Positions 1 to 8,110 of a stretch of 64,000 nucleotides of DNA are shown here, one piece after another. Origin of the DNA: an uncultured Bacteroidales bacterium (GTDB taxonomy: Bacteria; Bacteroidota; Bacteroidia; Bacteroidales; UBA932). The stretch lies in assembly GCA_900316795.1 (NCBI GenBank), contig ONEF01000001.1, positions 1-64,000 of the forward strand. The letters are read 5' to 3'. The position numbers were made by a program, and so were the translations under genes. The notes under the pieces are model-generated. The model was not told the DNA's origin. It saw nothing but the letters and a program-made list of their open reading frames with translations, and searched no databases. The stretch's first letter is position 1, and each line of letters begins with the position of its first letter.

Positions 1-118
1 TGTCTTCCATACTTCAAAGGTAAGGACTTTTGATACACAAACCTACCTTCAAGTATATGTTTATGTCACATTATGCCACGGAAGTTTGCAAGTGTCCCCA
101 AAAGTGGCGTTTTTTTAA
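1..118. other. Unassigned left edge
   Basis: No reading frame or structure can be supported here. The stretch directly precedes recognisable remains of an ATPase gene and may be further decayed sequence of that gene or of its insertion junction, but nothing in it identifies a family. Confidence 0.3.
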
Positions 119-615
119 TATAAACCCGGAGGTTTGCCTCTTATATAGTCTTTTAAGACTGAAGAAAAGAAAATCAACTACTTGAAGGATTTGTTTGAAA
201 CGGTTTATTTGGCAGATATTATCGAGAGGCATAAAATCAAAAATGATAATGAACTGCGTGAGTTGGTGCTTATTTTGGCATCATCTACAATGAACTTATC
301 ACACGTGGATATAGTGTGGACGCAGGAATGGTGGAAATCAAGAAGCAGGACAAGGATGGCAAGTGGGTGCGCATCCAACTTGAAGTGGACTTCATAGCCA
401 GTATCGGAAGCAAGAAATATTATGTACAGTCGGCTTTGTCTATACCTGACAGAGAAAAGGAGATACAGGAGTCTCGCTCGCTGACGAACATCAACGATTC
501 TTTCAAGAAGGTGATCATTGTGAAGGACCATATCATGCCACGCCGCAATGAAGAAGGCATACTGACAATAGGTCTTTTCGATTTCCTTCTAAAAGAGGAT
601 AGTTTGGATTTATAA
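119..615 (+). pseudogene. Remnant of DUF4143-type AAA ATPase
   Basis: Conceptual translation in pieces matches the C-terminal half of the Bacteroidetes ATP-binding protein family with a DUF4143 domain. One piece reads GGLPLI, an in-frame stop at 146-148, then SFKTEEKKINYLKDLF and VYLADIIERHKIKN. After about position 285 the frame changes and continues as IYNELITRGYSVDAGMVEI, then YVQSALSIP and ILTIGLFDFLL, the usual last residues of the family. Roughly 100 residues that normally separate LASS from IYNEL are missing, so there is an internal deletion with a frameshift. The Walker A/B half is absent. This is a dead gene. The intact protein would be a cytoplasmic ATPase of unknown cellular role, often carried on mobile or accessory DNA. 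Confidence 0.75.
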
Positions 616-748
616 AACAACACGTGCTTTACCGGAGGCTTACATTCAAACCAAACCAACTTTTCTTTAATGATGCTCAACTACAAAGAAACATCATTCC
701 ATATTATTCTACCTTTCCTGGCTTACAATTACGAGTAGCAAAACAATA

Positions 749-1691
749 TTATGATATTTTTATCTTCCAAATGGCAACGGTATGTGTTATAGCATTTTCA
801 GAGTCCTTGGACAAGTATATCAACTCTGTTCTTATTGACAAAGGATCTAAAATTCTTTCGTTATCCTTCCATTTGTAGGTTTCACAAAACTCTTTATATT
901 CTTTATGAGACTCATTATTGAACGATATTTGCTTGACGGGACTCTTTTTCTTAATAGAAAACACGTCATTTAAACTATTGCTTGTTGAGGACTTCGGCTT
1001 GTTTAAAGCAGCAATTTTAATTCTATTATAACGCTTGCTTTTCTTAAAGGCGCTTTTGAAATCGTCCTTTCTACCGCAAATCAGCAAATAAGATTCATAA
1101 CCATCAAGACAAGAATATGAGAGTCTAAAAACATCATTATAAATGAGTTGTACCTTTTCTGCAGATAAGTAATCCTTTAAATACTTTAGTTCAAGTGCAT
1201 AAGAACTCTCATTCATATTCCACACCATATCCATACGCCTCATTTTAAATGAAGGATGTAAGTGCTCAATGTTAATGTCTTGAGCTTGAGTCCGTCTCTC
1301 CAAGCACTCTATAATTGGGAATCTTAAAGAACTCTCAGAGAGTATTTCGGTGCAAGTGTTGTTCCGTAAGTAAGAACACCACAAAAGCACAGATTGTCCT
1401 ATTAAAGGTAGAATGTTCTCTTTATATGTCCTTTTCTCCAAAACTAAGATTATTAAAGTCAACAATTACAACCCTTATCCAGGGATTATCTAGATGACTG
1501 TCTACGAAGTCTATATATCCCCTATCTTTTGTATACTTCGCAATAGCCCTGTCTATGTCGTTTTTGGGGTGATCAGAATTGATATCAGCGATGAATACAA
1601 TAAGTTTTACATCGTTTTTATCAGACAAATCCTTTTCAAAAATTTTTAATTTCATTTGGTAGTGTTGCTGTCCACAAACAATTGTGGACAT
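749..1691 (-). pseudogene. Frameshifted PD-(D/E)XK-like nuclease gene
   Basis: Two overlapping reading frames on the minus strand appear to be one gene. The first part (1691 to 1422) begins MSTIVCGQQHYQMKLKIF and ends NNLSFGEKDI. The second part (from about 1436 down to 749) continues as RTYKENILPLIGQSVLLW. Removing one A from the A4 run near 1436 joins them into FGERTYKENI and gives a product of about 310 residues. The second part carries DMVW, then YALELKYLKDY about ten residues on, which fits the D-x(n)-ExK core of PD-(D/E)XK nucleases. This assignment is by pattern only. Low GC and the decayed neighbours suggest horizontally acquired DNA. A sequencing error in the A run would make the gene intact. 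Confidence 0.5.
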
Positions 1692-1755
1692 TTAAAATAA
1701 GGTTGAACAATCAAAGAACGTATACAAATCTTTAGTGGACAACAGAGAAATAATA

Positions 1756-2616
1756 TTACTCAGATTGATTTACAATAACTGCAGGGCTGCTCAGAGATGT
1801 GCTAAGAGAAATATTTATAACATTCTTGCAATTCCTCTTTACTTGAACAACTTGAGAGCCTAAGTCTTGCGAAACGCCTACTCCTCTAAGCCAGTTCATA
1901 CTAACTGTCACATTCTCTGTGTAATTGTCAGCATATTGCCAAGCATCATATAAGCTTGAGCAAGAGAAAAGCAAATTATCGCTATGATATTCTCCTGAAA
2001 TATCAGTCTTCTCTAAAAGAACATTATCTCCATTCTTAATTGTAATACTTGCTGTTCCGTCTGTAACACCCGTCACATTACATTGAAGGCCATAAACAAG
2101 ATGCTTCATTTCAATGGGTAGAGTATTATCATTACCTGTGATATTGCTAACAGAAAATTCCCCATAATAAGTAGTACCCTCAAATTCATTAATTCTAGAC
2201 ATCTGAAGATAACTATTTTGTATATAGTCAAATTTCCCAGAAAGAATAGAAAAAATATAAGAAAGTTTTTGAAACAAAAGATAGCTTTTTTGAGCATCTT
2301 TCCACCAGATTCTGGATTCTTTATTTGCCACTAATGCTTTAAAAGAATAAGATTCCCCAGAATGAAGATAAATATTTAAGTTGCTTATATCATCAAATAG
2401 CCCATAAGCATAAGGAGAACCGTCTTGATATACTTGGATTGCAATCAAGTCATTTGAATCAAACGCTTTTGTCAAAGGCTCCTCCTTAACAGTAACTTCA
2501 CCTGTCAGAGACAATTTTACTTCTATCAGATCTTCTTTATTGTTAACATCTGATAATAAATCTTTGCAAGAAGACAAGATTGTAAGAATTGCAAGTATTG
2601 ATAATATTTTTTTCAT
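1756..2616 (-). CDS. Fimbrillin-locus surface lipoprotein
   Basis: A 286-residue exported lipoprotein. The start at MKKILSILAILTILSSC is preferred over an in-frame upstream ATG because it directly begins a signal peptide with a lipobox (LSSC, Cys17). The mature part resembles its upstream neighbour: both have an IxVYxD...YAYGLFD segment followed by a short INLxSGxxYxF stretch near residues 65-110. This suggests an ancestral duplication. The pattern is that of fimbrillin or fimbrillin-accessory proteins (FimB/Mfa2-like) of Bacteroidales, which are lipidated, exported through the periplasm and assembled on the cell surface. It is the last gene of the leftward cluster, 16 bp after its neighbour. 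The exact structural or accessory role is not resolved. Confidence 0.6.
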   Translation of the reverse strand: MKKILSILAILTILSSCKDLLSDVNNKEDLIEVKLSLTGEVTVKEEPLTKAFDSNDLIAIQVYQDGSPYAYGLFDDISNLNIYLHSGESYSFKALVANKESRIWWKDAQKSYLLFQKLSYIFSILSGKFDYIQNSYLQMSRINEFEGTTYYGEFSVSNITGNDNTLPIEMKHLVYGLQCNVTGVTDGTASITIKNGDNVLLEKTDISGEYHSDNLLFSCSSLYDAWQYADNYTENVTVSMNWLRGVGVSQDLGSQVVQVKRNCKNVINISLSTSLSSPAVIVNQSE

Positions 2617-2632
2617 GTTCAATGATTTTAAA

Positions 2633-3646
2633 TTAGTCGTCACCTTCTTCATTAGGGTCAACGCCAACTACGATGACCCCATCAGAATTGAGGTATAGGA
2701 AAATATTATTATCCTCCCCAAAGGATTCATCTATAATACTTATGCCGCCAGAGGTATTGTCTGGAGTGCAAGACACTGTTACAGTTGTTAAGGTATTGCG
2801 CTTAAAAGCAACACTTTTTGTTCCGTTCTGATTCCACTGGTCAAAGACTGAACTTGTAAAAGTCCAATTTACCGTAGTCGGAATAGTGGGTTCGTTCAAC
2901 CAGCAAGCTCGGACATCTGGATAAGAGTAAAGAATAGCTCTACTGTCGTACAATTTATTTGTTGCAAGACCAGTAAGAATAGTTTCATCATTAACTTGAC
3001 AGTACGCTGAAAGTTGTCCTTCTGGCACCTTATCAATTATTAATCTGGCCGCAAAGACTGTTTTCTTCAGCGGGATTGTCACTGTGCCCCCAACAACTGG
3101 GGTATATCCGTCAATTTCACCATAATAGCGTTGAATAGATGGCATATTTTGTTCAATGTATCCAGTAGAAGATTTAACAGTAGCGGCTCCAGATGTAATT
3201 CCACTTAAATAAGTAGTACCATACACGAAAGAGTTAGATAGCATAGTTGAGGCCGAGCTGTTTGTTTGAAAAGGCTTAGCGTAACCAGAATAAGAATTGC
3301 CGCCATATTGCCCACAATATAGCATTGTCTTGCCATCCTTTACAAGAGTACACTCGAACTTGTAGGTATATCCACTTAAAAGATTAATGGTCATATCTTC
3401 TTTATTGTCAAATAGACCGTATGCGTAATGTGTGTTAGAGTTACCATCACGTTCTGGATCATAATAAACATTTATCCCGTACAAATTATTCGTGGAAATA
3501 CCTTTTGTTTGCAGGTTATCAGACACCCCTAAATGAACCGTAATATATTCACTCTCTTCTTCCGCTTTAATAGTGTCTGATTTTTGGCAAGACACAAAAC
3601 AGAAAAGAGCAAAGAAAAAAGTAAGAATAGTTATTAATTTTTTCAT
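2633..3646 (-). CDS. Fimbrillin-locus surface lipoprotein
   Basis: A 337-residue protein with a signal peptide ending in the lipobox FVSC (Cys20). The N-terminal third has the same YGINVYYD and YAYGLFDN elements as the downstream gene, so the two are paralogues. The middle is rich in Ser, Thr, Tyr and Gly (residues 110-170), typical of beta-sandwich surface proteins. The C-terminus ends in an acidic tail (DPNEEGDD). The gene lies 8 bp downstream of a fimbrillin-like lipoprotein gene and 16 bp upstream of its paralogue, so all are probably co-transcribed. Function as a minor fimbrial or accessory subunit is an inference from context and composition. Confidence 0.6.
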   Translation of the reverse strand: MKKLITILTFFFALFCFVSCQKSDTIKAEEESEYITVHLGVSDNLQTKGISTNNLYGINVYYDPERDGNSNTHYAYGLFDNKEDMTINLLSGYTYKFECTLVKDGKTMLYCGQYGGNSYSGYAKPFQTNSSASTMLSNSFVYGTTYLSGITSGAATVKSSTGYIEQNMPSIQRYYGEIDGYTPVVGGTVTIPLKKTVFAARLIIDKVPEGQLSAYCQVNDETILTGLATNKLYDSRAILYSYPDVRACWLNEPTIPTTVNWTFTSSVFDQWNQNGTKSVAFKRNTLTTVTVSCTPDNTSGGISIIDESFGEDNNIFLYLNSDGVIVVGVDPNEEGDD

Positions 3647-3654
3647 ATTTAATT

Positions 3655-4596
3655 CTAATTAATCGTTATCACTTCATCATCAGAGCCAAGATCCTTGTCA
3701 GAAGAATCAACCCCTTCTGGATAATTCGCTGCATACTCTGTAAAGCTGCTGCAAGTAAGACCATATCTTTTTCCCGCAAGGTATGGCCTTGATGGCGTCT
3801 TCTCACAAACATACTTGCGCCCGGTGCTTTCCGTTACGGTAACTGTTATGGTAACCCCATTCAAATCAACCGGAGCCAACATTATATATAAAGGCAATAC
3901 TGTTTCCTCTGATAATGAAAGATCTTCCAATTCCAATGAAATCGTTGAAGATTTCTTCGTACTAACTATGGCTGGATTTGAAGCAAACAGATTGTAGCGC
4001 CCCTCTGTTATAAACAAGTCGTTTTCAGTCGTTAGGGTTAATTTTGTATATACCCCTGCAGGGAGTGTGCAGTTCACATTTAGGATAGCATTAAGAATGT
4101 TGTAGCTGAATGTAAGCCCCCCAGACCCGTTGGAAACACCAGACGCCGCAAGATAAAAACGCGTGCTTCCAATAGGACTTGTTGTACTAACTTGTTTCTG
4201 TCCTTCAAATGAAACTGGTATTGATTTAGGATTAAGATAGAATTTCCCGACTAGGGGGAAATAACTATAATAGGAAGACGACTCTTTTAAAGCCCATCCT
4301 CCGCCGTCAAATGATGCCGAATTTGAGCCAACTCCATTTTCCATAGAAAAGAAAACCTGGCTTCCTTGATTTGGGAAAATGCCTACCGTATCGTTCGCCT
4401 CCCATTGGAAACCAATAGGATCTGTCTTTAAGGCAGCTTTTGAAGAAGGTGCGTCATCTGGATAGTAAGGAATATCAGGAACTATAAATTCTATGCTTTT
4501 GTATGAAGCGGCCGTTATTGCATCTTCTATCTTTTCTTTGCAAGAAGATATAGCAACAGTTGCTAATAATAAAACTAGTAATAAAGATCTTTTCAT
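3655..4596 (-). CDS. Fimbrillin family lipoprotein
   Basis: A 313-residue lipoprotein with lipobox AISSC (Cys19). The segment FQWEANDTVGIFP around residues 63-75 is a hallmark of the Bacteroidales fimbrillin family (the W..xDxVGIFP stretch). It is followed by YYSYFPL and a Gly-rich beta-sandwich. Residues near SRPYLAGKRYGL match the usual G..Y.L pattern close to the end of these subunits. In the known family the lipidated precursor is cleaved by a gingipain-like protease and polymerises by donor-strand exchange. Whether this copy is a stalk or an adaptor cannot be told. It follows the small peptide gene by 14 bp and precedes two related lipoprotein genes. Confidence 0.7.
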   Translation of the reverse strand: MKRSLLLVLLLATVAISSCKEKIEDAITAASYKSIEFIVPDIPYYPDDAPSSKAALKTDPIGFQWEANDTVGIFPNQGSQVFFSMENGVGSNSASFDGGGWALKESSSYYSYFPLVGKFYLNPKSIPVSFEGQKQVSTTSPIGSTRFYLAASGVSNGSGGLTFSYNILNAILNVNCTLPAGVYTKLTLTTENDLFITEGRYNLFASNPAIVSTKKSSTISLELEDLSLSEETVLPLYIMLAPVDLNGVTITVTVTESTGRKYVCEKTPSRPYLAGKRYGLTCSSFTEYAANYPEGVDSSDKDLGSDDEVITIN

Positions 4597-4610
4597 TTTG
4601 TCTTCTGGTA

Positions 4611-4766
4611 TTAATCATCACCACCATCCTCAGGATCTGGAACAACTCCTCCTGTTCCACCTGAAGTTTGAAGAATATCGACTTCTGGACTGATGTGAAT
4701 AATTTCACATTCAGGTGCAAAATACAGCCTGTCGGCTAAGTTTTTTTTGTCTGTAAGTTGATTCAT
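4611..4766 (-). CDS. 51-residue fimbrillin-locus peptide
   Basis: A short gene starting ATG at 4766 and encoding MNQLTDKKNLADRL, then YFAPECEIIHISPEVDIL, then a low-complexity tail with SGGTGG and DPEDGGDD. Short proteins of this plan (a central YxxPExExIxIxxE segment and a Gly/Asp-rich tail) are common in Bacteroidales, often next to surface-protein loci, and have no assigned function. There is no signal peptide. It is the first gene of the leftward fimbrillin cluster, 14 bp upstream of the fimbrillin gene. Codon structure and the conserved central motif support it as real. Confidence 0.6.
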   Translation of the reverse strand: MNQLTDKKNLADRLYFAPECEIIHISPEVDILQTSGGTGGVVPDPEDGGDD

Positions 4767-4799
4767 GATATATAATAACTATAACTTTATGATAAAGTA

Positions 4800-5067
4800 C
4801 TAGTGTTCTGTCTTAACATTGCTTATAGTGAGAGAAAAGCCTGTTGATGGATCGGGATTACCCGGCACATTATCCACTGTAATATCTTGTTTTAGGGTTT
4901 CATAAGATTTCTTAATCACATTAAACAGCTCCCGTAAAAAGATTATTGCCGTCTTGTTCTCAATAACTAAAACTTTTGTGCTCTGCTCCTCGCTTTTTAA
5001 TATGAAAGTATCCCTATTAATTAGTCGCTCCTTAAATATTATATAAATTATTATTAGCCTTTGGGAG
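4800..5067. other. Spacer with doubtful small reading frame
   Basis: A minus-strand frame is open from inside the barrel-protein gene down to the stop at 4800-4802, but it has no ATG in the spacer. Its tail reads GNPDPSTGFSLTISNVKTEH. An AAGGAG sequence is followed by only ATT or rarer candidate starts. It may be a decayed or non-ATG-initiated peptide, or only an open frame. Confidence 0.2.
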
Positions 5068-5679
5068 TTAGAAGAACAAAACCATTCCAACATTAAAGTT
5101 TCTATTGTGGGTTTTAAATCCGTCTTTACTAAGATTTGCCAACCCCCAATCATAACCAACTGTTAATCTGATCCGTTGAGAAAACTCAATACCAGCTTTT
5201 ATCCCAAGACCTACATCAATTTTTTTGAATTCATCTTTATTGGACGCGGAGTCTTTATGTTTTTCACCATCGTAAATGTCTTCTTCCTTCCATTTAGAAT
5301 TTACAAGAAAACCGGCATAAGGACCAGCCTCACCAAGTATACTAATATTCTCAGCAACTGGCAGTTTATATCCTATATGAAGAGGAACCTCTATGTAATT
5401 GGCTTGTTGCTTTGTAATAAACTTATCGCCTTCATCTTTTTCTTCAAGTTTATACCCTTTGTTTGAGTATAGCAAAGAAAGGTTTCCATAGAAGTTATTT
5501 GCTATTGATAACTCTCCAATAAAACCAGCGTTCCATCCGATTTTTGAGTCGGATGTTATTACCTTAAAATCCATTTTGCTGAGATTCATTCCTCCGGTTA
5601 CACCAAATTTAAATTTACTTTGCCCAAATGCCGCCGCTGAAACTATCAGCATAACAGCGATAATAGTCAGTTTTTTCAT
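5068..5679 (-). CDS. Outer-membrane beta-barrel protein (PorT-like)
   Basis: A 203-residue exported protein. The signal peptide MKKLTIIAVMLIVSAAAFGQ is followed by FKFGVTGGMNLS, the typical start of the OMP_b-brl_2 (PF13568, PorT-like) barrel family. Alternating hydrophobic strands run through to the C-terminal FNVGMVLFF, with an aromatic last residue as usual for outer-membrane barrels. Size is normal for the family (about 200 residues). It stands alone, upstream of the fimbrillin cluster on the same strand. No substrate can be named. Confidence 0.8.
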   Translation of the reverse strand: MKKLTIIAVMLIVSAAAFGQSKFKFGVTGGMNLSKMDFKVITSDSKIGWNAGFIGELSIANNFYGNLSLLYSNKGYKLEEKDEGDKFITKQQANYIEVPLHIGYKLPVAENISILGEAGPYAGFLVNSKWKEEDIYDGEKHKDSASNKDEFKKIDVGLGIKAGIEFSQRIRLTVGYDWGLANLSKDGFKTHNRNFNVGMVLFF

Positions 5680-5891
5680 AATTAGAGATTTATAGATTTC
5701 GCGTTTTTAATTAGAATCATTTATGTATAAACCGTTTGCTTCTCCAATGCGGCAACAAAATTCTGAAAGCCTTTGTTAAACATCAAGTTCAATCAAGTCC
5801 ATTTTATGCTTTTGCAAGAACATTTGCGAGTTTTCCAGATTCCAGGGGGATATTTTCTTTCTTGAGCAACGGCGGCGGTGGAGTTTTTAAT

Positions 5892-6173
5892 ATGGTGGTG
5901 GATGTTGTATCAGACCTAAGAAGCTCCAAGACAAGATTCAATAAAATCATGTTGGCCCGCAAGCGTAGGCATTTGTCTATGCAGGACATTGCAGACAGGG
6001 CTACCGTGACACGACTGACTGTCTCTAAAGTGGAGCATGGCAACCCTACGGTCTCCTTGGGTATTTATGCACGAGTACTCTTTGCTCTTAATTTGGAAAA
6101 CGACATCACATTGCTTGCTGCTGACGATGCTCTTGGCAGGCAGCTTCAGGATGCTGAATTACTGGGGAAATGA
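5892..6173 (+). CDS. hipB: HipB-like XRE antitoxin
   Basis: A 93-residue helix-turn-helix protein starting MVVDVVSDL. An upstream in-frame ATG at 5736 would add 52 residues unlike the family and is not used. The XRE domain spans about residues 20-75 (MLARKRRHLSMQDIADRA, then TVSKVEHGNPTVSLGIY). Its stop overlaps the hipA ATG by ATGA, the usual translational coupling of hipBA operons. HipB represses its own operon and neutralises the HipA kinase. Here the partner is destroyed, so this antitoxin is an orphan. It may still bind operators elsewhere. Confidence 0.75.
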   Translation: MVVDVVSDLRSSKTRFNKIMLARKRRHLSMQDIADRATVTRLTVSKVEHGNPTVSLGIYARVLFALNLENDITLLAADDALGRQLQDAELLGK

Positions 6174-6495
6174 AAAGAATAACCGTTTACGCTGATTTTG
6201 ATTTCCTTTCTTCTCCGCAGGAGATTGGCACCTTGGGGTATGAACGTCCCTTCGCTGCAATATCCTCGTGGAAGTGATTTTACATTCGGTTTTGTCAAGG
6301 ACTCCTTCCCAGACCGTTGGGGACGTCTGCTGCTTGACCGTAGGGAGAGGCTGATGGCAGAATCTTCGCGAACTATATCGCAGAGTGGCATTCAACATCA
6401 TTTTTGGCAACACAGACGACCACTTCCGTAATCATGGTTTTCTGCTCACCCCGAAAGTGCTAGAATCATATTCAGCTCATTGGGATAGTCTGTAA
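6170..6495 (+). pseudogene. hipA: Broken hipA kinase remnant
   Basis: The remnant starts correctly (MKRITVYADFDFLSSP, IGTLGYER), then loses frame at about 6255. A second frame gives RGSDFTFGFVKDSFPDRWGR and LLLDRRERLMAE, the HipA N-terminal segment. A third frame gives LYRRVAFNIIFGNTDDHFRN, then HGFLLTP, the kinase core around the NxDxHxRN catalytic and metal-binding motif, before a stop at 6493. Only about 105 codons of some 320-400 remain, so at least two deletions with frameshifts have occurred. HipA kinases phosphorylate aminoacyl-tRNA synthetases or related targets and induce growth arrest. This copy cannot. Confidence 0.8.
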
Positions 6496-6558
6496 AACTT
6501 TTACCCAACTCCTATCTGAATTGAAGTACCGCAAGGGTTGAAAGATATGTCACAGAAG

Positions 6559-6789
6559 TTATAATCGTTCCAGATATCTTGACAGAAATACATTATACAC
6601 TGAATATGAGGTACCGTCTTCCGTATTTTCTGCCAAAACAAGTTCCTTGTCCAATAAAGCATTGATGTTTCTGAGTGCGGTTGCTCCGGAGGCTATATCA
6701 TACTTTTTTAAGAACTCGGAAGAAGTGATTTGCCTGATACTGCCTTCTGTTGCAAAGGGTTATCGAACATAGCCATTTGTTTTCCACTA
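6559..6789 (-). pseudogene. C-terminal fragment of an AAA ATPase
   Basis: Minus-strand translation gives NYISGKQMAMFDN, then, after a one-base frame change near 6760, PFATEGSIRQITSSEFLKKY, then TALRNINALLDKELVLAEN and a terminal SVYNVFLSRYLERL. This is the winged-helix end of Bacteroidetes archaeal-type AAA ATPases (ATP-binding proteins of unknown role). There is no P-loop part nearby on the same strand, so it is a stranded fragment. It lies tail-to-tail with the hipA remnant. Confidence 0.55.
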
Positions 6790-6825
6790 ATGTAATTAAC
6801 AAAATGTAATTAACAAAATGTTAAT
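6790..6825. repeat. 14-bp tandem repeat
   Basis: Two exact copies of ATGTAATTAACAAA (6790-6803 and 6804-6817) are followed by a partial third copy (ATGTTAAT...). They sit at the upstream end of the ATPase fragment. They look like slippage products in decaying AT-rich DNA. Confidence 0.7.
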
Positions 6826-6828
6826 TGA

Positions 6829-7056
6829 GGTTTTTCTTCCTCCGCGATATCTTTCTTCCAACATAAGACGTGCCTGCGGTCAAAAGAACCGGATATAGAC
6901 GATTTCGAACGCTTCGGAGAGAGGATCGGCCTTGTGAAAAAACGCATCAAAAAGATACCGGACCGCTATATGTTTCTGCCAGATTCACAAGAGTGTGAAT
7001 ACTGTGATATGTGTGGCACGGTAAAGAGTTTTCCGAAAAAAACGGAACCTCTTTGA
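6829..7056 (+). pseudogene. Degraded coding-like stretch
   Basis: An open frame without a convincing start reads KEPDIDDFERFGERIGLVKK, then RIKKIPDRYMFLPDS, and ends at 7056. Composition is protein-like and the FERFGERIGL segment loosely resembles C-terminal parts of some HipA-family proteins, but I cannot confirm a family. It is best read as another fragment of the decayed hipA/ATPase region. Confidence 0.3.
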
Positions 7057-7062
7057 TTGCGT

Positions 7063-7872
7063 TTACCGCGAGAATTGAAGCACCAGTTCCGGGCGGTACT
7101 CAAAGTGCATAGTGTCATAGTGATACCATCTGCCGCCCCAGATGAAACCGTGCCTTTCAAATATCCTGACTATCTCCATCGGGATACGGTTGCGGTATTT
7201 GATCTGGTCGGATTCCTTTGCCTTGGGGTTGGACCAGAGCCAGTAGTCTGAATATGAGACATTGATGTCTATCGCGATGCCATAGCTGTGAGTGCTTTGC
7301 CGCTTTGCTCCCCTGACTTTTCTCCAGTAGTAGGAAGTGGAGTTGGTCAGATACTTTTTAAGATGCGGCCGTTCAGCCAGTTCAGCTGCAACCTTTTCCA
7401 GTTGCCTGGCGGCACCGTTGACCTTGCTGAACAGGAGTTTACGCCCAAACCATTCAACAATCACAAGGTTTTTCCGGGCTTCGGAATCTTTGCTTCCGTA
7501 CATCTTCTTGAAGAGTTCGTCGCAGCGGGCTCTGCCGCAATCGCTGAGATAAGAAGGTATGGTACTTACGGTATCATAATCCCTTGAAAACATGTCCTCA
7601 ACATCGCAGCTGTCCAGCATCCCGGTAAAGGTTTTCTGCTTGCCGTCATCACACAAAATTGCGGAGCTGTCCGGGAATATGAGACGGTTGTCAGAATACC
7701 TTATCCTGAAATCCGGATAGGCGTCTATTATTCTCCTGGCATAAACGGGGATGGTGTCTGTCTTCAAAGTGTCTTCAACCTCTTCAGCAGACAACACCTT
7801 CGCCCCTTGCTGATTGTTGCCACAACAAGCCAAGAGCAGACATATAAGTATTGATACCATAGACCGAACCAT
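7063..7872 (-). CDS. M15-family D-Ala-D-Ala carboxypeptidase-like lipoprotein
   Basis: A 269-residue lipoprotein with a short signal peptide and lipobox LLAC (near Cys16). The C-terminal 100 residues carry the zinc-peptidase core of the M15 family (Peptidase_M15_4 type): STHSYGIAIDINVSY near residue 195 supplies the His and Asp ligands, and WYHYDTMHFEYRPEL near residue 255 supplies the catalytic and third-ligand region. Such enzymes trim peptidoglycan stem peptides in the periplasm. The N-terminal 120 residues are not assignable. It is monocistronic and bounded on its 3' side by the decayed region. Confidence 0.8.
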   Translation of the reverse strand: MVRSMVSILICLLLACCGNNQQGAKVLSAEEVEDTLKTDTIPVYARRIIDAYPDFRIRYSDNRLIFPDSSAILCDDGKQKTFTGMLDSCDVEDMFSRDYDTVSTIPSYLSDCGRARCDELFKKMYGSKDSEARKNLVIVEWFGRKLLFSKVNGAARQLEKVAAELAERPHLKKYLTNSTSYYWRKVRGAKRQSTHSYGIAIDINVSYSDYWLWSNPKAKESDQIKYRNRIPMEIVRIFERHGFIWGGRWYHYDTMHFEYRPELVLQFSR

Positions 7873-8094
7873 TGTTTTTCAAACATTTGGATGAAATCAA
7901 CGTTGTAAAATTACTATTATTCTTCCTTATTCATCCGACATACTTTATACAGTGACAGGTGTTTTATTTCTAAAATTCATTATTTTTACAGAGTTTCGGA
8001 AAGCAGCAAGATTCTCCGGTTCGGGGAATTTGTTGAAAGTCTGTAAATATTCTAAACTTTGACGTTTGTGCAGCGGGATTAGAGAGGATTGTTA

Positions 8095-8102
8095 TATTTT
8101 TG
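8095..8102 (+). promoter_or_regulatory. Promoter -7 box for ksgA
   Basis: TATTTTTG matches TAnnTTTG. No clear TTTG -33 element is at the usual distance. It ends 8 nt before the chosen ATG. Confidence 0.45.
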
Positions 8103-8110
8103 CGGAAAGT

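Noticed and set aside
4800-5159. Minus-strand reading frame overlapping the barrel-protein gene
   Set aside because: Its 5' part is antiparallel-free overlap with a well-supported gene in another frame, and the non-overlapping part has no ATG.
1-7060. Intact insertion sequence or integrase
   Set aside because: Decay suggests past mobility but no transposase, integrase or terminal inverted repeats could be identified.
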